The notes below the pieces were generated by a model that saw only the letters and a program-made list of their open reading frames with translations, searched no databases and was not told where the DNA came from. From positions 1 to 64,000 of the forward strand of contig JAPLNB010000325.1 of NCBI GenBank assembly GCA_026693085.1: 64,000 nt of DNA, written 5' to 3'. Positions within the stretch are counted from its first letter, which is position 1. Every line of letters begins with the position of its first letter. This stretch comes from Planctomycetota bacterium. GTDB taxonomy: Bacteria > Planctomycetota > Phycisphaerae > Tepidisphaerales > Tepidisphaeraceae. The position numbers were made by a program, and so were the translations under genes. Positions 6,612-15,512 of this stretch are shown piece after piece.

Positions 6612-8537
6612 CTAAGTCAGAAAATCCAGCAGGCTCAGGTTCAAGACCTTTCCCGCAGTCTGTAGATTGGCCTGCAAAGCCATCTGCAACGTCTGGAATC
6701 GGGTGATTGCCTCGGTGTAATCGGTGTCTTCGAGCGTCGAGAGCAGCGACTGGGTCGTCAGGTTCTGCTCGTCAATGCGATCCTGCCGCGAGTTGATGTC
6801 CTGAATGCGCGCCCCAACCTGGCCGCGGATGCAGACGACTCGCTTAAGATCCTTCTCCAGACCTTCGGCGGCTTCGGTGATGGCCTGCTGATCGCTGCGA
6901 GTCAGGGCATCGCGGAGCTTGGCGAGGTTCCCGAACAGGCCAGGGGTCTGCACGGCATTGACATCAGTTCCCGTCAGCGTGTTGGCACTGGTGCTGGCTC
7001 GGAGGCCGAGGTCATCGGCGGCCATGGAGAAGTTGACCGGCGCCACCGCCAGGGTTCCGGCGGCGCCGGTGGAGTCGGTGAGGACGATTCCGTTTCCGGT
7101 GGTGGCAAAGCTGGCCGCGACTCCTCCGCCGGCGTCGGCGGCATTGATCGCATCGATGACGTCCTGGATGGTCTTGGCGCTGTTCAGATCGACGGAAAGC
7201 GTCGTGCCATTGCGGCGGGTGATCTGGATATCGTCGCCGGCGACAGTGCGTACGCCCTTTCCGCCGTTCAGCTCGCTCAGCGGTGAATTGGGGCCGAAGC
7301 TGCGTACGCCGAGATCCGCCGCCGTCGTCCCGCCATTCTCTGCGATGGTCATGGAGAGGCCCTGGGTGGGATTGATGACGTCGATTCCGTTGGCCGCGTC
7401 ATTGATGCGTGCAAAGACGCCGGTGCCCGAGTCATTAATTGCATTGATGAGATCCTGCACGGTCGTAGCCGCCGCGAGGCTGATCGTGGCGGTTTTTGGT
7501 CCATTGCCGATGATGATGCCGCTGGCAGTGTCGATGCCCAGACTGTTGCGCAGGTCGGCCAGGCGAGTGAGCGGGGTGACGATCGGGCTGATGGTTTGGC
7601 CGTCCAAGCTGACGCCAGGCCCCGCGGGCGTGCTGGTGCGGATTCCGAGGTCGGCGGCTGCAGTTCCGGTTCCGAAGTCGGCAACGCTGATCGATTCGGT
7701 CGGTCCGCCGGACAACAGCAGGCTGTTTCCGTCAGCGGCAATGGATGCGGTGATGCCGCCGACAGCCGCGGTGTTGATGGCAGTGATCACGTTGCCGATG
7801 GTGTCCGCGTTGGCCAGGTCAACGTTGGCAGAGAGGGTGCCGTTGGACAACTGGAAGGTTCCGAGTCGGACCCCGTCGCCGGTGGCGCCGCGGACATCGC
7901 TCAGTCGCGTGTCCAGAGTGAGGCGGCCGGACAGGTCCACGTCGCCCCGCACGCGCGTGGACAGCGCGCCAAAGACCTCGTTGCCATCCACCATGAACGG
8001 CATTGTCGTGCCTACATCAACGGCATTGCTCAGGACGCGTGACGAGCCGACGAACTTGATCCCGCCGGACTCGCTGACAAAGGGGGCCTGGTCGCCTTGG
8101 TCACCGCCGAACAGGTACATCCCCCGGAACTGACGATTGCCGAGGTTGATTGCCTGCTGATAGAGGTTTTGGACGATGTTGGCGGCCTCGGATCGCTGAG
8201 TGTCGGAGACGTCGGAGCCGAGGTTGGCCTGTGCGACGATTATGGCCTGTTGTACCAGATCTCCGAGGCCGCCAAGGGTGGAATCGACCTCGCTGAGTTG
8301 CGACCCGGCAAACTGGAGGTTTTGGGAGAAGGTCTTGTGCTGATCGAGCATTCTGCGTAGTTGTGTCGCCATGGCGGCATCGCCGGGATCGTCGCTTGGC
8401 ACGTTGATCCGTTTTCCGGTCGCCAACTCGTTCTGCACCTGGGCCAGGTTCCGCTGGGTCCGGGTAATGGATTGCTGGGTGAGGGTCGTCCGGAGTGTGT
8501 TGCTGACGCGCGCGAGTTGTAAGGGGAGAATCGCCAT
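6612..8537 (-). CDS. flgL: Flagellar hook-filament junction protein FlgL, enlarged
   Basis: Junction protein (HAP3) of 641 residues, about twice the E. coli length (317). The N-terminal flagellin-like helices (1-150: RTQRNLAQVQNELATGKRINVPSDDP, then RGMYLFGG) and C-terminal helix (ITRFQTLQMALQANLQTAGKVLNLSL) are conserved. The extra length comes from three tandem modules at about 222-300, 334-413 and 428-515. Each has an [ITV]xDxIxAIN motif and ends AADLG-R, like flagellin IN modules. The gene starts 2 nt after the flgK stop, so translation is probably coupled. In the assembled flagellum FlgL links FlgK to the filament; the modules should decorate the outer surface. Confidence 0.93.
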   Translation of the reverse strand: MAILPLQLARVSNTLRTTLTQQSITRTQRNLAQVQNELATGKRINVPSDDPGDAAMATQLRRMLDQHKTFSQNLQFAGSQLSEVDSTLGGLGDLVQQAIIVAQANLGSDVSDTQRSEAANIVQNLYQQAINLGNRQFRGMYLFGGDQGDQAPFVSESGGIKFVGSSRVLSNAVDVGTTMPFMVDGNEVFGALSTRVRGDVDLSGRLTLDTRLSDVRGATGDGVRLGTFQLSNGTLSANVDLANADTIGNVITAINTAAVGGITASIAADGNSLLLSGGPTESISVADFGTGTAAADLGIRTSTPAGPGVSLDGQTISPIVTPLTRLADLRNSLGIDTASGIIIGNGPKTATISLAAATTVQDLINAINDSGTGVFARINDAANGIDVINPTQGLSMTIAENGGTTAADLGVRSFGPNSPLSELNGGKGVRTVAGDDIQITRRNGTTLSVDLNSAKTIQDVIDAINAADAGGGVAASFATTGNGIVLTDSTGAAGTLAVAPVNFSMAADDLGLRASTSANTLTGTDVNAVQTPGLFGNLAKLRDALTRSDQQAITEAAEGLEKDLKRVVCIRGQVGARIQDINSRQDRIDEQNLTTQSLLSTLEDTDYTEAITRFQTLQMALQANLQTAGKVLNLSLLDFLT

Positions 8538-8539
8538 GT

Positions 8540-10246
8540 TTATACCATTTGCAGGAGAGTTTGCATCATTTCGTCGATCGCAGAGACAACGCGAGCGGCG
8601 GCTTGATACGCTCGTTGTTCCTGCATGAGGTTGATCGCCTCTTCGTCGAGACTGACGCCGCTGAGGGCCTCGCGTTGGGTGCTCAGGGTTTCATTGATAA
8701 CCTGGGCGGCTTCGGCATTGCTTCTGGCGCCTGCGGCGGAGACGGCAAGATCGGTGACGATCGCATCGTAGCTGTCCTTGATGCTGACATTGCCAAGATC
8801 GGCCAGGGATTTTGTTTGCAGGTTGAAGATTTCCTGGGCAGTGGTGTTATCGAGTTTGGATCCGTTTTTGGCGGCGGCAATCAGGCTGGAATTGGCCTGC
8901 ACGTCGGCAATGACAGCGACGTCGGCCGCGCCGGTTCCGCTGAAGAAGGAGTTGATCCCCAGGGCCGCCAACACGTAGCTATGGTCCTCGCTGAAGGTGA
9001 CCTCCATGTCGGACTTGCTGACGGCTTCGATCTTGAGCTTTCCTCCGATGACGGAGGCGATAACGTCGGGGAGGCTGTTGTTGATCTTGGTGGCCAGCGA
9101 GTTCAGCGAGTCATCGGCGCCCAGCCCGTCCAAATCCACCTGGACCATGCCGCCCTTGATGACGCCGCCGTCGCTCTTGCGACGTACTTGGATCTGGAAG
9201 CTTCCGTTGACCGGTTTGAATGCAAGGCCCGCGGCATCCGAATCGAGCGTGGTGTTGGGATCGGCGACGGAATTGGAAGAGATGACCTGGGAGTAGCCGT
9301 CAATCCCCTGGCCCTGCGAGTGCAGGTGGTTGACTTGGAAGATGAGGTTTCCCACGAGCGTGTCCAGCTTATCGGATATGCTGCCGATTTCATCGCGAAG
9401 GCCCACGAGCGCGCCGGCTTGGCCGGAGGTCGCGTTCACGGTGGAGCCGTCGGCCTTGACCGCGAGCACGGTCGCGTGGTTCTGGCCATCAAGACTTTCC
9501 TTGGCGATGATCCCGCGGTTGATGTTTCCGGCGACCAGCGTTTCCCCGCCCACAGTGACCGTAACATCGCCGTTTTCGGATTCGGAGGTCTTGATGTCCA
9601 CGAGCTTGGCCAGCGATTTGAGATTGGCATCGCGCTGGTCTCGGAGCGAATTGGCAGTTCCGCCGCTGGAGCTCTCGATGCTTACGATCTGCTGGTTGAG
9701 CTTGGCGATCTTGTCCGCCAGCGAATTCGCGTCGGTGGCCAGCGATGACAGTTGCATGCGGATGTCGCTTTTCAGGCCATCCAACTGGGTCTTGAGGCTG
9801 CGTACCGTGTTGGCCAGAGACTGGGCGTTGTTCACGACAATTTCTCGCTTTGCTTCGTCCTGCGGCGTATTCGCAAGCTGGGACCAACTGTCGAAGAACG
9901 CGGTGAGTTGGTTGGAGAGGTAGTCTTCACCGGAGCCATTGAACACGGCCTCGACACGTCCAAGCCACTGCTGGCTTACGCCGGCCGACTCGCTGTCGCT
10001 GATGCTGCCGCGGATGCGTTCTTCCAGCGCCTGGTCAATCTGTCGGTCGATTCCGGTAATGGTCACGCCGGTTCCGATCATCGCGCCAGGCTTCAACTGG
10101 TGATCGGGATTCGGGGAGATGCGAGCGACCTGCCGGGTGTAGTCCGGATTCCCCGCGTTGGAGATATTGTTGCTCGTGACCTGGATGGCGGCTTGGTGGG
10201 CCGCCAGGGCACTTTTACCGATGTTGAGGGCGCCGATGAGAGACAT
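8540..10246 (-). CDS. flgK: Flagellar hook-associated protein FlgK
   Basis: HAP1 of 568 residues, close to the E. coli length. It starts MSLIGALNIGKSALAAHQ with the rod/hook signature VTSNNISNAGNPDYTRQ, and ends with the conserved EEAINLMQEQRAYQAAARVV helix. FlgK is exported, caps the hook and joins it to FlgL. It lies between flgN, its chaperone gene, and flgL. The ribosome site is weak, and a run of four heptanucleotide repeats sits just upstream. Confidence 0.96.
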   Translation of the reverse strand: MSLIGALNIGKSALAAHQAAIQVTSNNISNAGNPDYTRQVARISPNPDHQLKPGAMIGTGVTITGIDRQIDQALEERIRGSISDSESAGVSQQWLGRVEAVFNGSGEDYLSNQLTAFFDSWSQLANTPQDEAKREIVVNNAQSLANTVRSLKTQLDGLKSDIRMQLSSLATDANSLADKIAKLNQQIVSIESSSGGTANSLRDQRDANLKSLAKLVDIKTSESENGDVTVTVGGETLVAGNINRGIIAKESLDGQNHATVLAVKADGSTVNATSGQAGALVGLRDEIGSISDKLDTLVGNLIFQVNHLHSQGQGIDGYSQVISSNSVADPNTTLDSDAAGLAFKPVNGSFQIQVRRKSDGGVIKGGMVQVDLDGLGADDSLNSLATKINNSLPDVIASVIGGKLKIEAVSKSDMEVTFSEDHSYVLAALGINSFFSGTGAADVAVIADVQANSSLIAAAKNGSKLDNTTAQEIFNLQTKSLADLGNVSIKDSYDAIVTDLAVSAAGARSNAEAAQVINETLSTQREALSGVSLDEEAINLMQEQRAYQAAARVVSAIDEMMQTLLQMV

Positions 10247-10257
10247 AAGATGCTACC

Positions 10258-10285
10258 GATGAATGATGAATGATAAATGATGAAC
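10258..10285. repeat. Heptanucleotide tandem repeat between flgN and flgK
   Basis: Four consecutive 7-mers: GATGAAT, GATGAAT, GATAAAT, GATGAAC. They fill part of the 92-bp spacer just upstream of flgK. See related arrays at 11257, 12367, 15436 and 18145. Confidence 0.75.
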
Positions 10286-10338
10286 AAGAAGACGGGCCCC
10301 GCGGCCATCGCTCATCGTTCTGCGTTCATCGCTTCGTT

Positions 10339-10830
10339 TCATCCGACCGCCTCCATCACTCCGATCCTCGCAGACACCTGCGGCACACCGTGTTTGGTGT
10401 AGAGACCGGCCTGCTCGACAGCTCCGGCGACGAGCCTAACCATGGTGTTCAGATGCCCAAGCACGGCGCCCGCAAGCCGTGAAACAACGTGAGTTCGGGA
10501 AGCAATCTGTGCGATGACCGCCTTTAAGCGGTTGCGTAGTTCCAGGAGCCTGGCGCGTGCGTGCGGGACCGCATCGGCAATCGCAACCATGGTCGCTGGG
10601 CCGGCCATTCGCAGGGATATCGCCAACTGGGCTACAATTGCTCGGCGGCGCGTTTCCAATGCCGTGAGCCGGAGCCGCGTGGCCTCCTGCTGGTCCGCGG
10701 CTTCTTCGATCGCACGAACGTCGAGCATCTTCATGGCGGCCTGCTGCGCATCGAGCTGGCGCAGCAGCTTCTCGTGCTCGGCAATGAGCTGAAGCAAGAC
10801 GGTCTCGAGTTCAGCGAGTTGGCGTGACAT
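10339..10830 (-). CDS. flgN: FlgN-family export chaperone
   Basis: A 163-residue, almost wholly helical protein with heptads (LAELETVLLQLIAEHEKLLRQL) typical of FlgN, the cytoplasmic chaperone of FlgK and FlgL. Sequence conservation in this family is low, so the call rests on length, helical pattern, the LxxEHEKLL region and its place directly before flgK. The start overlaps the 3' end of the flgJ gene by 20 bp, which suggests translational coupling. Confidence 0.8.
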   Translation of the reverse strand: MSRQLAELETVLLQLIAEHEKLLRQLDAQQAAMKMLDVRAIEEAADQQEATRLRLTALETRRRAIVAQLAISLRMAGPATMVAIADAVPHARARLLELRNRLKAVIAQIASRTHVVSRLAGAVLGHLNTMVRLVAGAVEQAGLYTKHGVPQVSARIGVMEAVG

Positions 10831-11203
10831 TGCTCCTCGCTTTCAGGCTCAGGTCCATCCAGGTCTGGTTTTTTTTCATCGGATCAAGCTCATGCCGGGG
10901 CGTTTCTTTCTGAGCGTTCTCGATGTGGCGGACGATGCTGTCGGCCAGCCCTCGCCGGGATGATTTCGCCCCGGATGATTTCGCCATGCGATCGGCCAGG
11001 TGGAAGTCGAGCATGGATGCAAACGTTTCCCCTCCCCGGCCGCCCGAGAAAAGCTCGGACTTGAACGGGCTTTCGCGCATCTGCTTCAATACGGTGCCGA
11101 AGAACGCGTGGGACACGAATTTTCGGGCCACGCCAGTCAACTGCTCGTGCTGGGTGGGCGAGACCTGCAGGGCGGGAAGGGCTTGCATTCGTGGGACAGT
11201 CAT
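10811..11203 (-). CDS. flgJ: FlgJ-type rod-binding protein without muramidase domain
   Basis: A 130-residue protein matching only the N-terminal rod-binding half of FlgJ. The conserved core is KFVSHAFFGTVLKQMRESPF, followed by LFSGGRGGETFASMLDFHLADRMA. The muramidase half found in gamma-proteobacteria is absent, so peptidoglycan must be opened by another enzyme, as in many phyla with single-domain FlgJ. GGAG with 6-nt spacing supports the start. It follows flgI after a gap holding heptanucleotide repeats and overlaps flgN. Confidence 0.88.
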   Translation of the reverse strand: MTVPRMQALPALQVSPTQHEQLTGVARKFVSHAFFGTVLKQMRESPFKSELFSGGRGGETFASMLDFHLADRMAKSSGAKSSRRGLADSIVRHIENAQKETPRHELDPMKKNQTWMDLSLKARSNVTPTR

Positions 11204-11256
11204 GAGCGTCTCCGACGCTTGGGCAGGTGTGAGTTACGATTGGATGCCTTGGGCGG

Positions 11257-11284
11257 CAACTGGGAACTCACAACTGACAACTAC
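11257..11284. repeat. Heptanucleotide tandem repeat between flgI and flgJ
   Basis: Four consecutive 7-mers on the plus strand: CAACTGG, GAACTCA, CAACTGA, CAACTAC. They end two bases before the flgI stop codon. The sequence resembles one arm of the array at 15436-15506. Confidence 0.75.
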
Positions 11285-11286
11285 GT

Positions 11287-12351
11287 TCACTCGATCGTCA
11301 GCTTCGCGTGCAGCTTGCCGCTGTTGTAAAGCTGTTTGATGATCGTAATCCGGTCCTCGGCGGGCACCTTGATCATATCGAGGGCATTGACCAGGTCCTG
11401 AAGCTTGGGCCCGCCCTGGTTGGTGGTGTCCAGCAAGATCGTGTTCTTCTCGGTAATAACCGGCGTTCGCGGAGTGGGAAGGGGGGGCGGATTCGTCGTC
11501 GTGATGGTGAGGCCCTTATGGCTGATGACGACGGGGCTGATCTCGACGTCACCGGTCATGATGATGGTGCCGGTGCGTTCATTGATCAGAACCCGCGCCT
11601 CGGCAGGCAGCATCGGAACCGGCAGTCGCTGGATCCGGCTGATGAAGCTGTCCGGGCGCTCTCGCTCGTTGGTGGGAATGGTCACCTCGACGAGCTTTTC
11701 GTTCTTGACGACGGCGAGCGTTTCGCCGGTTCCCTCGGCATCGTTGATGATTTTGGCAATGGTGCTGGCGGTGGTCCAGTTGGTGGCGGGGTTCTCGAGG
11801 ATGAGCGAAATGCAGCCGTTTTCGATCACCTGTGCGGGGAGGTCCTCTTCCATGACAGCGCCGTCTTTGACGAGGACATGCAAGAGCGAGGTGGGATCTT
11901 CGATGCTGATGGGTCCTTCGGCGAGTGCAAACAGTCGGCCGTCGGGGATGGGGCCCTGCATGGGTGTGACAAAGAGTCGTCCGCCTTTGAGGCTGGAGGC
12001 AGCGCCGATGCTGCTGACATGGACATCGAGCTTGTCGCCGCTACGGACGCCGCCGGGCGGGACGGTCGCGGTGATGCTCACGAGCGCCACGTTCTGGACA
12101 TTGGCCAGATCACGGACAGTGGCCGGATCGGCGAACTTTGAGAGCATGGACACCAAAGGCCGGATCGCGGGCAGGTAGGCTCCGCCGTCGCCGGTACCCT
12201 TGAGGCCGAATACCAGCCCGAGACCGGTGAGGATATTGGATCGCTGCCCGTTCAGGCGGGTGATGTCGGCGATCTTCACCGCGTGGGTCGCCGAATCCAT
12301 CATCAGCACAGCGACGCAAGCCAGCAGGATGGTGGGATATGACGTTCTCAT
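11287..12351 (-). CDS. flgI: Flagellar P-ring protein FlgI
   Basis: A 354-residue periplasmic P-ring subunit with an N-terminal signal peptide (cleavage probably after THA). Family marks are VKIADITRLNGQRSNILTG, then GLGLVFGLKGTGDGG, and the C-terminal TIIKQLYNSGKLHAKLTIE. A P-ring implies peptidoglycan and a Gram-negative envelope. It lies between flgH and flgJ in the usual ring order. Confidence 0.95.
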   Translation of the reverse strand: MRTSYPTILLACVAVLMMDSATHAVKIADITRLNGQRSNILTGLGLVFGLKGTGDGGAYLPAIRPLVSMLSKFADPATVRDLANVQNVALVSITATVPPGGVRSGDKLDVHVSSIGAASSLKGGRLFVTPMQGPIPDGRLFALAEGPISIEDPTSLLHVLVKDGAVMEEDLPAQVIENGCISLILENPATNWTTASTIAKIINDAEGTGETLAVVKNEKLVEVTIPTNERERPDSFISRIQRLPVPMLPAEARVLINERTGTIIMTGDVEISPVVISHKGLTITTTNPPPLPTPRTPVITEKNTILLDTTNQGGPKLQDLVNALDMIKVPAEDRITIIKQLYNSGKLHAKLTIE

Positions 12352-12366
12352 AGGGCTCCGCCCGAC

Positions 12367-12394
12367 TCAGCACAGCGCACTCAGTACTTGCGGC
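12367..12394. repeat. Heptanucleotide repeat between flgH and flgI
   Basis: Four 7-nt units on the plus strand: ACTCAGC, ACAGCGC, ACTCAGT, ACTTGCG. They are more degenerate than the other arrays but in register. Confidence 0.55.
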
Positions 12395-12409
12395 TGCAGT
12401 GGTTATCGG

Positions 12410-13219
12410 TCAGAAGGGGTTGATGAAGTCCAATAATTTCGGGATCAGGCCTCGTTTGGTGGTGTCGTTGACGGCGCCCTTGTGCGTCGTCTCGATTTCC
12501 AGGTTGTAAACCTGGGTGCTCAGGACGGTGTTGTCGAGCGTGAGATCGGCGGCGCGGCAAATGCCGGTCAGCACGTAATCGGCCTCTTCCTCGTCGTGCT
12601 TGATGTGCTTGCGGGCCTGGACAACAAAGGTTCCATTGGGCTTGACGTCCAAGACCTCGGCGGCGATCCGGGTGACAAAGGAGTCGGTGCGGTCCACCTT
12701 CGCTTCACCCTTGAAATTGCGGCTGGCGCTGGCCTTGGCGCTGGGCGGGTTGGCGCCCTGTGCGCCACCCTTGATGGCGAAGTTGCTGGGGTCAAGCTTG
12801 ATCCATTCCTGCAGGCCGGCATCCAGATCCGCGCTTTTTTTCAGCTCGGTGTTGGCGTCGGAGGTGTACTCGCTTTCCTCGCGGATGATGATGGTGATCA
12901 GGTCGTGCTTCTGCACCACCTTCGGCTCGGGGTCGGGAACGGCCACGAAGCTAACGGCCATGAGGCGTGCCTTGATCGGGTCGGCCTTGGCGGACTCGGC
13001 TCTGGCGTTGATGGGGATGGTGCTGAGGCTGGCCTTGGCGAGTGATCCACCATGTCGGGCCCTCTCGGCCCCAATGGAGAATCCTTCGCCGGTCGCACCG
13101 CGCGCGGGCGATTGGGATGCGGATGGATTTCCCGAAGGCGGATACCCCGGGTTCTGGGCTAGGGTCCAGCCACAGCACAACGCGCACACAACCCCCGTGA
13201 TGCTCGCAAAACGGACCAC
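12410..13219 (-). CDS. flgH: Flagellar L-ring protein FlgH
   Basis: A 269-residue outer-membrane ring protein. It begins with a signal peptide (CALCCGWTLAQ). The family core is HDLITIIIREESEYTSDANTELKKSADLDAGL and the end contains VLTGICRAADLTLDNTVLSTQVYNLEIE. Most FlgH proteins are lipoproteins; no canonical lipobox is clear here. The start is a GTG with GGAG 6 nt upstream. Presence of FlgH with FlgI indicates that the motor crosses an outer membrane. Confidence 0.93.
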   Translation of the reverse strand: MVRFASITGVVCALCCGWTLAQNPGYPPSGNPSASQSPARGATGEGFSIGAERARHGGSLAKASLSTIPINARAESAKADPIKARLMAVSFVAVPDPEPKVVQKHDLITIIIREESEYTSDANTELKKSADLDAGLQEWIKLDPSNFAIKGGAQGANPPSAKASASRNFKGEAKVDRTDSFVTRIAAEVLDVKPNGTFVVQARKHIKHDEEEADYVLTGICRAADLTLDNTVLSTQVYNLEIETTHKGAVNDTTKRGLIPKLLDFINPF

Positions 13220-13344
13220 AACTCACTCCATCTGCGACTGCGGGCTGCTCCACCCTGGGTTACCACAGAGGCCTCCGGCCAATGCGAATGTACTGCTCGA
13301 CAACATGAATGCCAGGCCTTCCAGGCTCAGGCTGCTTTTTTTTG

Positions 13345-14583
13345 CTACGGCGCGACCGCCAACCTGGCCACGGATTGCTCACCGGGAGCCCCGATCAGCT
13401 TCGCCTGCTGCGGCCCGGTGAGAACCACGGTGAACTCGTCGCGCGTGCCAGGTTTTCGCACGCGAATCGACTGACCCAGGCACCCGGTTTCGCGGGCTTC
13501 GCCGACCCAGATCACATGCACCCGACCCAGCTCGACGGCCACGGTGATCAACTGCCCGATTCTCGCCAGTTGTACCGCCTCGATCATCCTGCCAGTAAGC
13601 ACCGCCCCAGGTCCGAGGTCGCGGCCGGCCTGCTGGCCAACGACCTGCTCCTTGGTCAGAGTCACGTCATCGCTGAGCCGATCGACCAAGATGCGGCGAT
13701 CGGTGAGGTCGTCATCATGGATGATCTGCTTGTACGCCAGGGGCCTTGCGGTGGTCACCTGGTTTTGCCACATTCGCACATTGGCGGTGATCGGAACCTT
13801 CTGCTTGGCGTGAGCGGCACAGATGGTGACGCTCCAGGTGACGTCGCCCAGCCGGCGGAGCTTTTGTGGCTCGACATCAAACTGAAAAAGCGGCTCCGCG
13901 AGGCTGACCAGCTTGTCGTCCGCATTGCTGAACCGGATCTGAAGCGACTCAGCCGGCACATTAAGCCGGTCAACCAAGTCGGCAACCAGGATATCGCGCA
14001 ACGACCGCACCGACTTTGATGGGACTTCTGTCTGCACCTGGTGCGGCGGTATGAACAGAGGCATGCCGATCGCCATAGGCCGCGTGGTCGGCCGGGACAC
14101 CTGGGCCGCGGTAATCGCCTGGGCAAGCTCCGCATCCAGACGGGTATCGCTTCGCGCCACCTTGCAGGATATCGCCCCCTGAAAGTTGATCAGCGCAAGG
14201 TTCACACCCGCGTCCTCGAGGGTGCTCTTGAGGCTTTCGATGTCGATGGTGCGGGCGGTCTGGTTCCGCTCAAAGCGTGAGACAACCAGGTCGGCGTTCT
14301 GCCGCATCGCCGCGGCATCGGCATCTGACCAGCGGGCAATCTGCTTGAGGCGGATTTCCGACCCTGCGATGGTCGCATCGCTTCGCAGCTCAACAGCCGC
14401 GACCGCAGCAAAACTCACCGAAGGCAGAAACTTTTCTTCAGAGAGAACGGGGGAATCCGCGCGCTGGATATCCGCTGCAAAGCCCCACTGACTGACCAGG
14501 GTGTGGGTCGCCCACGCCAAGAGGGTTAGGATGATCAATCCTTGTATTAGCCTGCGTGTCTCAGCCGGGCGGCGTCCAAACAT
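13345..14583 (-). CDS. flgA: Flagellar P-ring assembly protein FlgA, long form
   Basis: Periplasmic P-ring chaperone of 412 residues, nearly twice the E. coli length (219). The N-terminus has a single membrane/signal helix (about 12-30). The C-terminal SAF/FlgA part includes GPGAVLTGRMIEAVQLARIGQLITV and GCLGQSIRVRKPGTRDEF. The middle (about 50-260) is extra and appears to hold an additional copy-like domain. GGAGG with 6-nt spacing sets the start at 14583 rather than the upstream ATG at 14601. It lies between flgG and flgH. Confidence 0.88.
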   Translation of the reverse strand: MFGRRPAETRRLIQGLIILTLLAWATHTLVSQWGFAADIQRADSPVLSEEKFLPSVSFAAVAAVELRSDATIAGSEIRLKQIARWSDADAAAMRQNADLVVSRFERNQTARTIDIESLKSTLEDAGVNLALINFQGAISCKVARSDTRLDAELAQAITAAQVSRPTTRPMAIGMPLFIPPHQVQTEVPSKSVRSLRDILVADLVDRLNVPAESLQIRFSNADDKLVSLAEPLFQFDVEPQKLRRLGDVTWSVTICAAHAKQKVPITANVRMWQNQVTTARPLAYKQIIHDDDLTDRRILVDRLSDDVTLTKEQVVGQQAGRDLGPGAVLTGRMIEAVQLARIGQLITVAVELGRVHVIWVGEARETGCLGQSIRVRKPGTRDEFTVVLTGPQQAKLIGAPGEQSVARLAVAP

Positions 14584-14631
14584 CTGTGACCTCCATGTCA
14601 CTCAGGGGTCAATGTTGCAATCGCTCTTGAA

Positions 14632-15435
14632 TTAGAACCGTCTCAAGTTGCCGATGGTCTGCAGCGCCTGGTCGGCGGTCTGGATCGACTGGCTGTTCAA
14701 CTCAAACGCTCGCTGGGTCTTAATCAGCGCCACCAGTTCCTTGACCGGATCGACGTTGCTGCCCTCAAGGACGTTCTGCAGAATGACCCCCGACCCATTT
14801 TCCGATGGCAGCGATTCGATCGGGTCGCCGGACGCTGTCGTCTGGATATAGATGCTGCCGCCGAGCAGTTTCAGCCCCTGGGGGTTGACAAACTGGTTGA
14901 GCTTCAGTTGCCCAGCGGTGGACTTGGTCCCGCCCTTGGTGTATTCGATGAGTCCGGCCTGGCTGATGCTGATCTCGATCGCGTCTTTGGGAAGGGTGAC
15001 GGGGGGAACAAGCTTGTAGCCATCGCCCATTCCCAGCACGATCTCGCCGTTCTTGTTCTGGAAGAAATTGCCGTTACGGGTATAGCCGTAGCCGTCCCCG
15101 ACCGAGTCCATGATTTTGACTTTGAAGAAGCCGTTGCCCTGGATGCCGACGTCGAGCGGCCGACCGGTGTTTTCCGGGCTTCCCGGTTCAAGGTCGAGCT
15201 GGGTGTTGCTGATCCGCACACCCAGACCCACAAACGTACCCGACGGCGAAATATCGCCGGCGCTGTTCGTGGCGCCCGGCTCCCTCATCGTCAGATACAT
15301 CAGGTCCTCGAAATTGACCCGGCTGCGTTTGAACGCGGTGGTCTCGGCGTTGGCGAGGTTGTTGGCGATGACGTCGATTCGGGTGGACAACGCCCGCAGC
15401 CCCGTCGCCGCCGAATTGAGTGCCGTGATTGCCAT
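14632..15435 (-). CDS. flgG: Flagellar distal rod protein FlgG
   Basis: A 267-residue distal rod protein of usual size. The rod signature ALSTRIDVIANNLANAETTAFKRSRV lies at the N-terminus, the middle has YGYTRNGNFFQNKNGEIV, and the C-terminal helix is VKELVALIKTQRAFELNSQSIQTADQ. The start is the ATG at 15435 (MAITALNSAATG), which aligns with other FlgG proteins; the upstream extension reads through a heptanucleotide repeat. It follows flgF after a 77-bp gap. Confidence 0.95.
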   Translation of the reverse strand: MAITALNSAATGLRALSTRIDVIANNLANAETTAFKRSRVNFEDLMYLTMREPGATNSAGDISPSGTFVGLGVRISNTQLDLEPGSPENTGRPLDVGIQGNGFFKVKIMDSVGDGYGYTRNGNFFQNKNGEIVLGMGDGYKLVPPVTLPKDAIEISISQAGLIEYTKGGTKSTAGQLKLNQFVNPQGLKLLGGSIYIQTTASGDPIESLPSENGSGVILQNVLEGSNVDPVKELVALIKTQRAFELNSQSIQTADQALQTIGNLRRF

Positions 15436-15506
15436 AGTTGGTAGTTGCCAGTTGGTAGTTGTGAGTTGCCGGCTGCCGGCTGCTTCACTGGCAACTGGCA
15501 ACTGGC
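15436..15506. repeat. Heptanucleotide repeat array between flgF and flgG
   Basis: Seven tandem 7-mers run from 15436 to 15484 (AGTTGGT, AGTTGCC, AGTTGGT, AGTTGTG, AGTTGCC, GGCTGCC, GGCTGCT). One base later three more 7-mers follow in the opposite sense at 15486-15506 (CACTGGC, AACTGGC, AACTGGC). The two arms pair: GTTGCCAGT at 15444-15452 matches ACTGGCAAC at 15487-15495, so a hairpin can form in the flgF-flgG mRNA. Confidence 0.8.
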
Positions 15507-15512
15507 CACTAC

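Noticed and set aside
15436-15506. The repeat array before flgG as a CRISPR
   Set aside because: Units are only 7 nt and contiguous, with no spacers; no cas genes are in the window.
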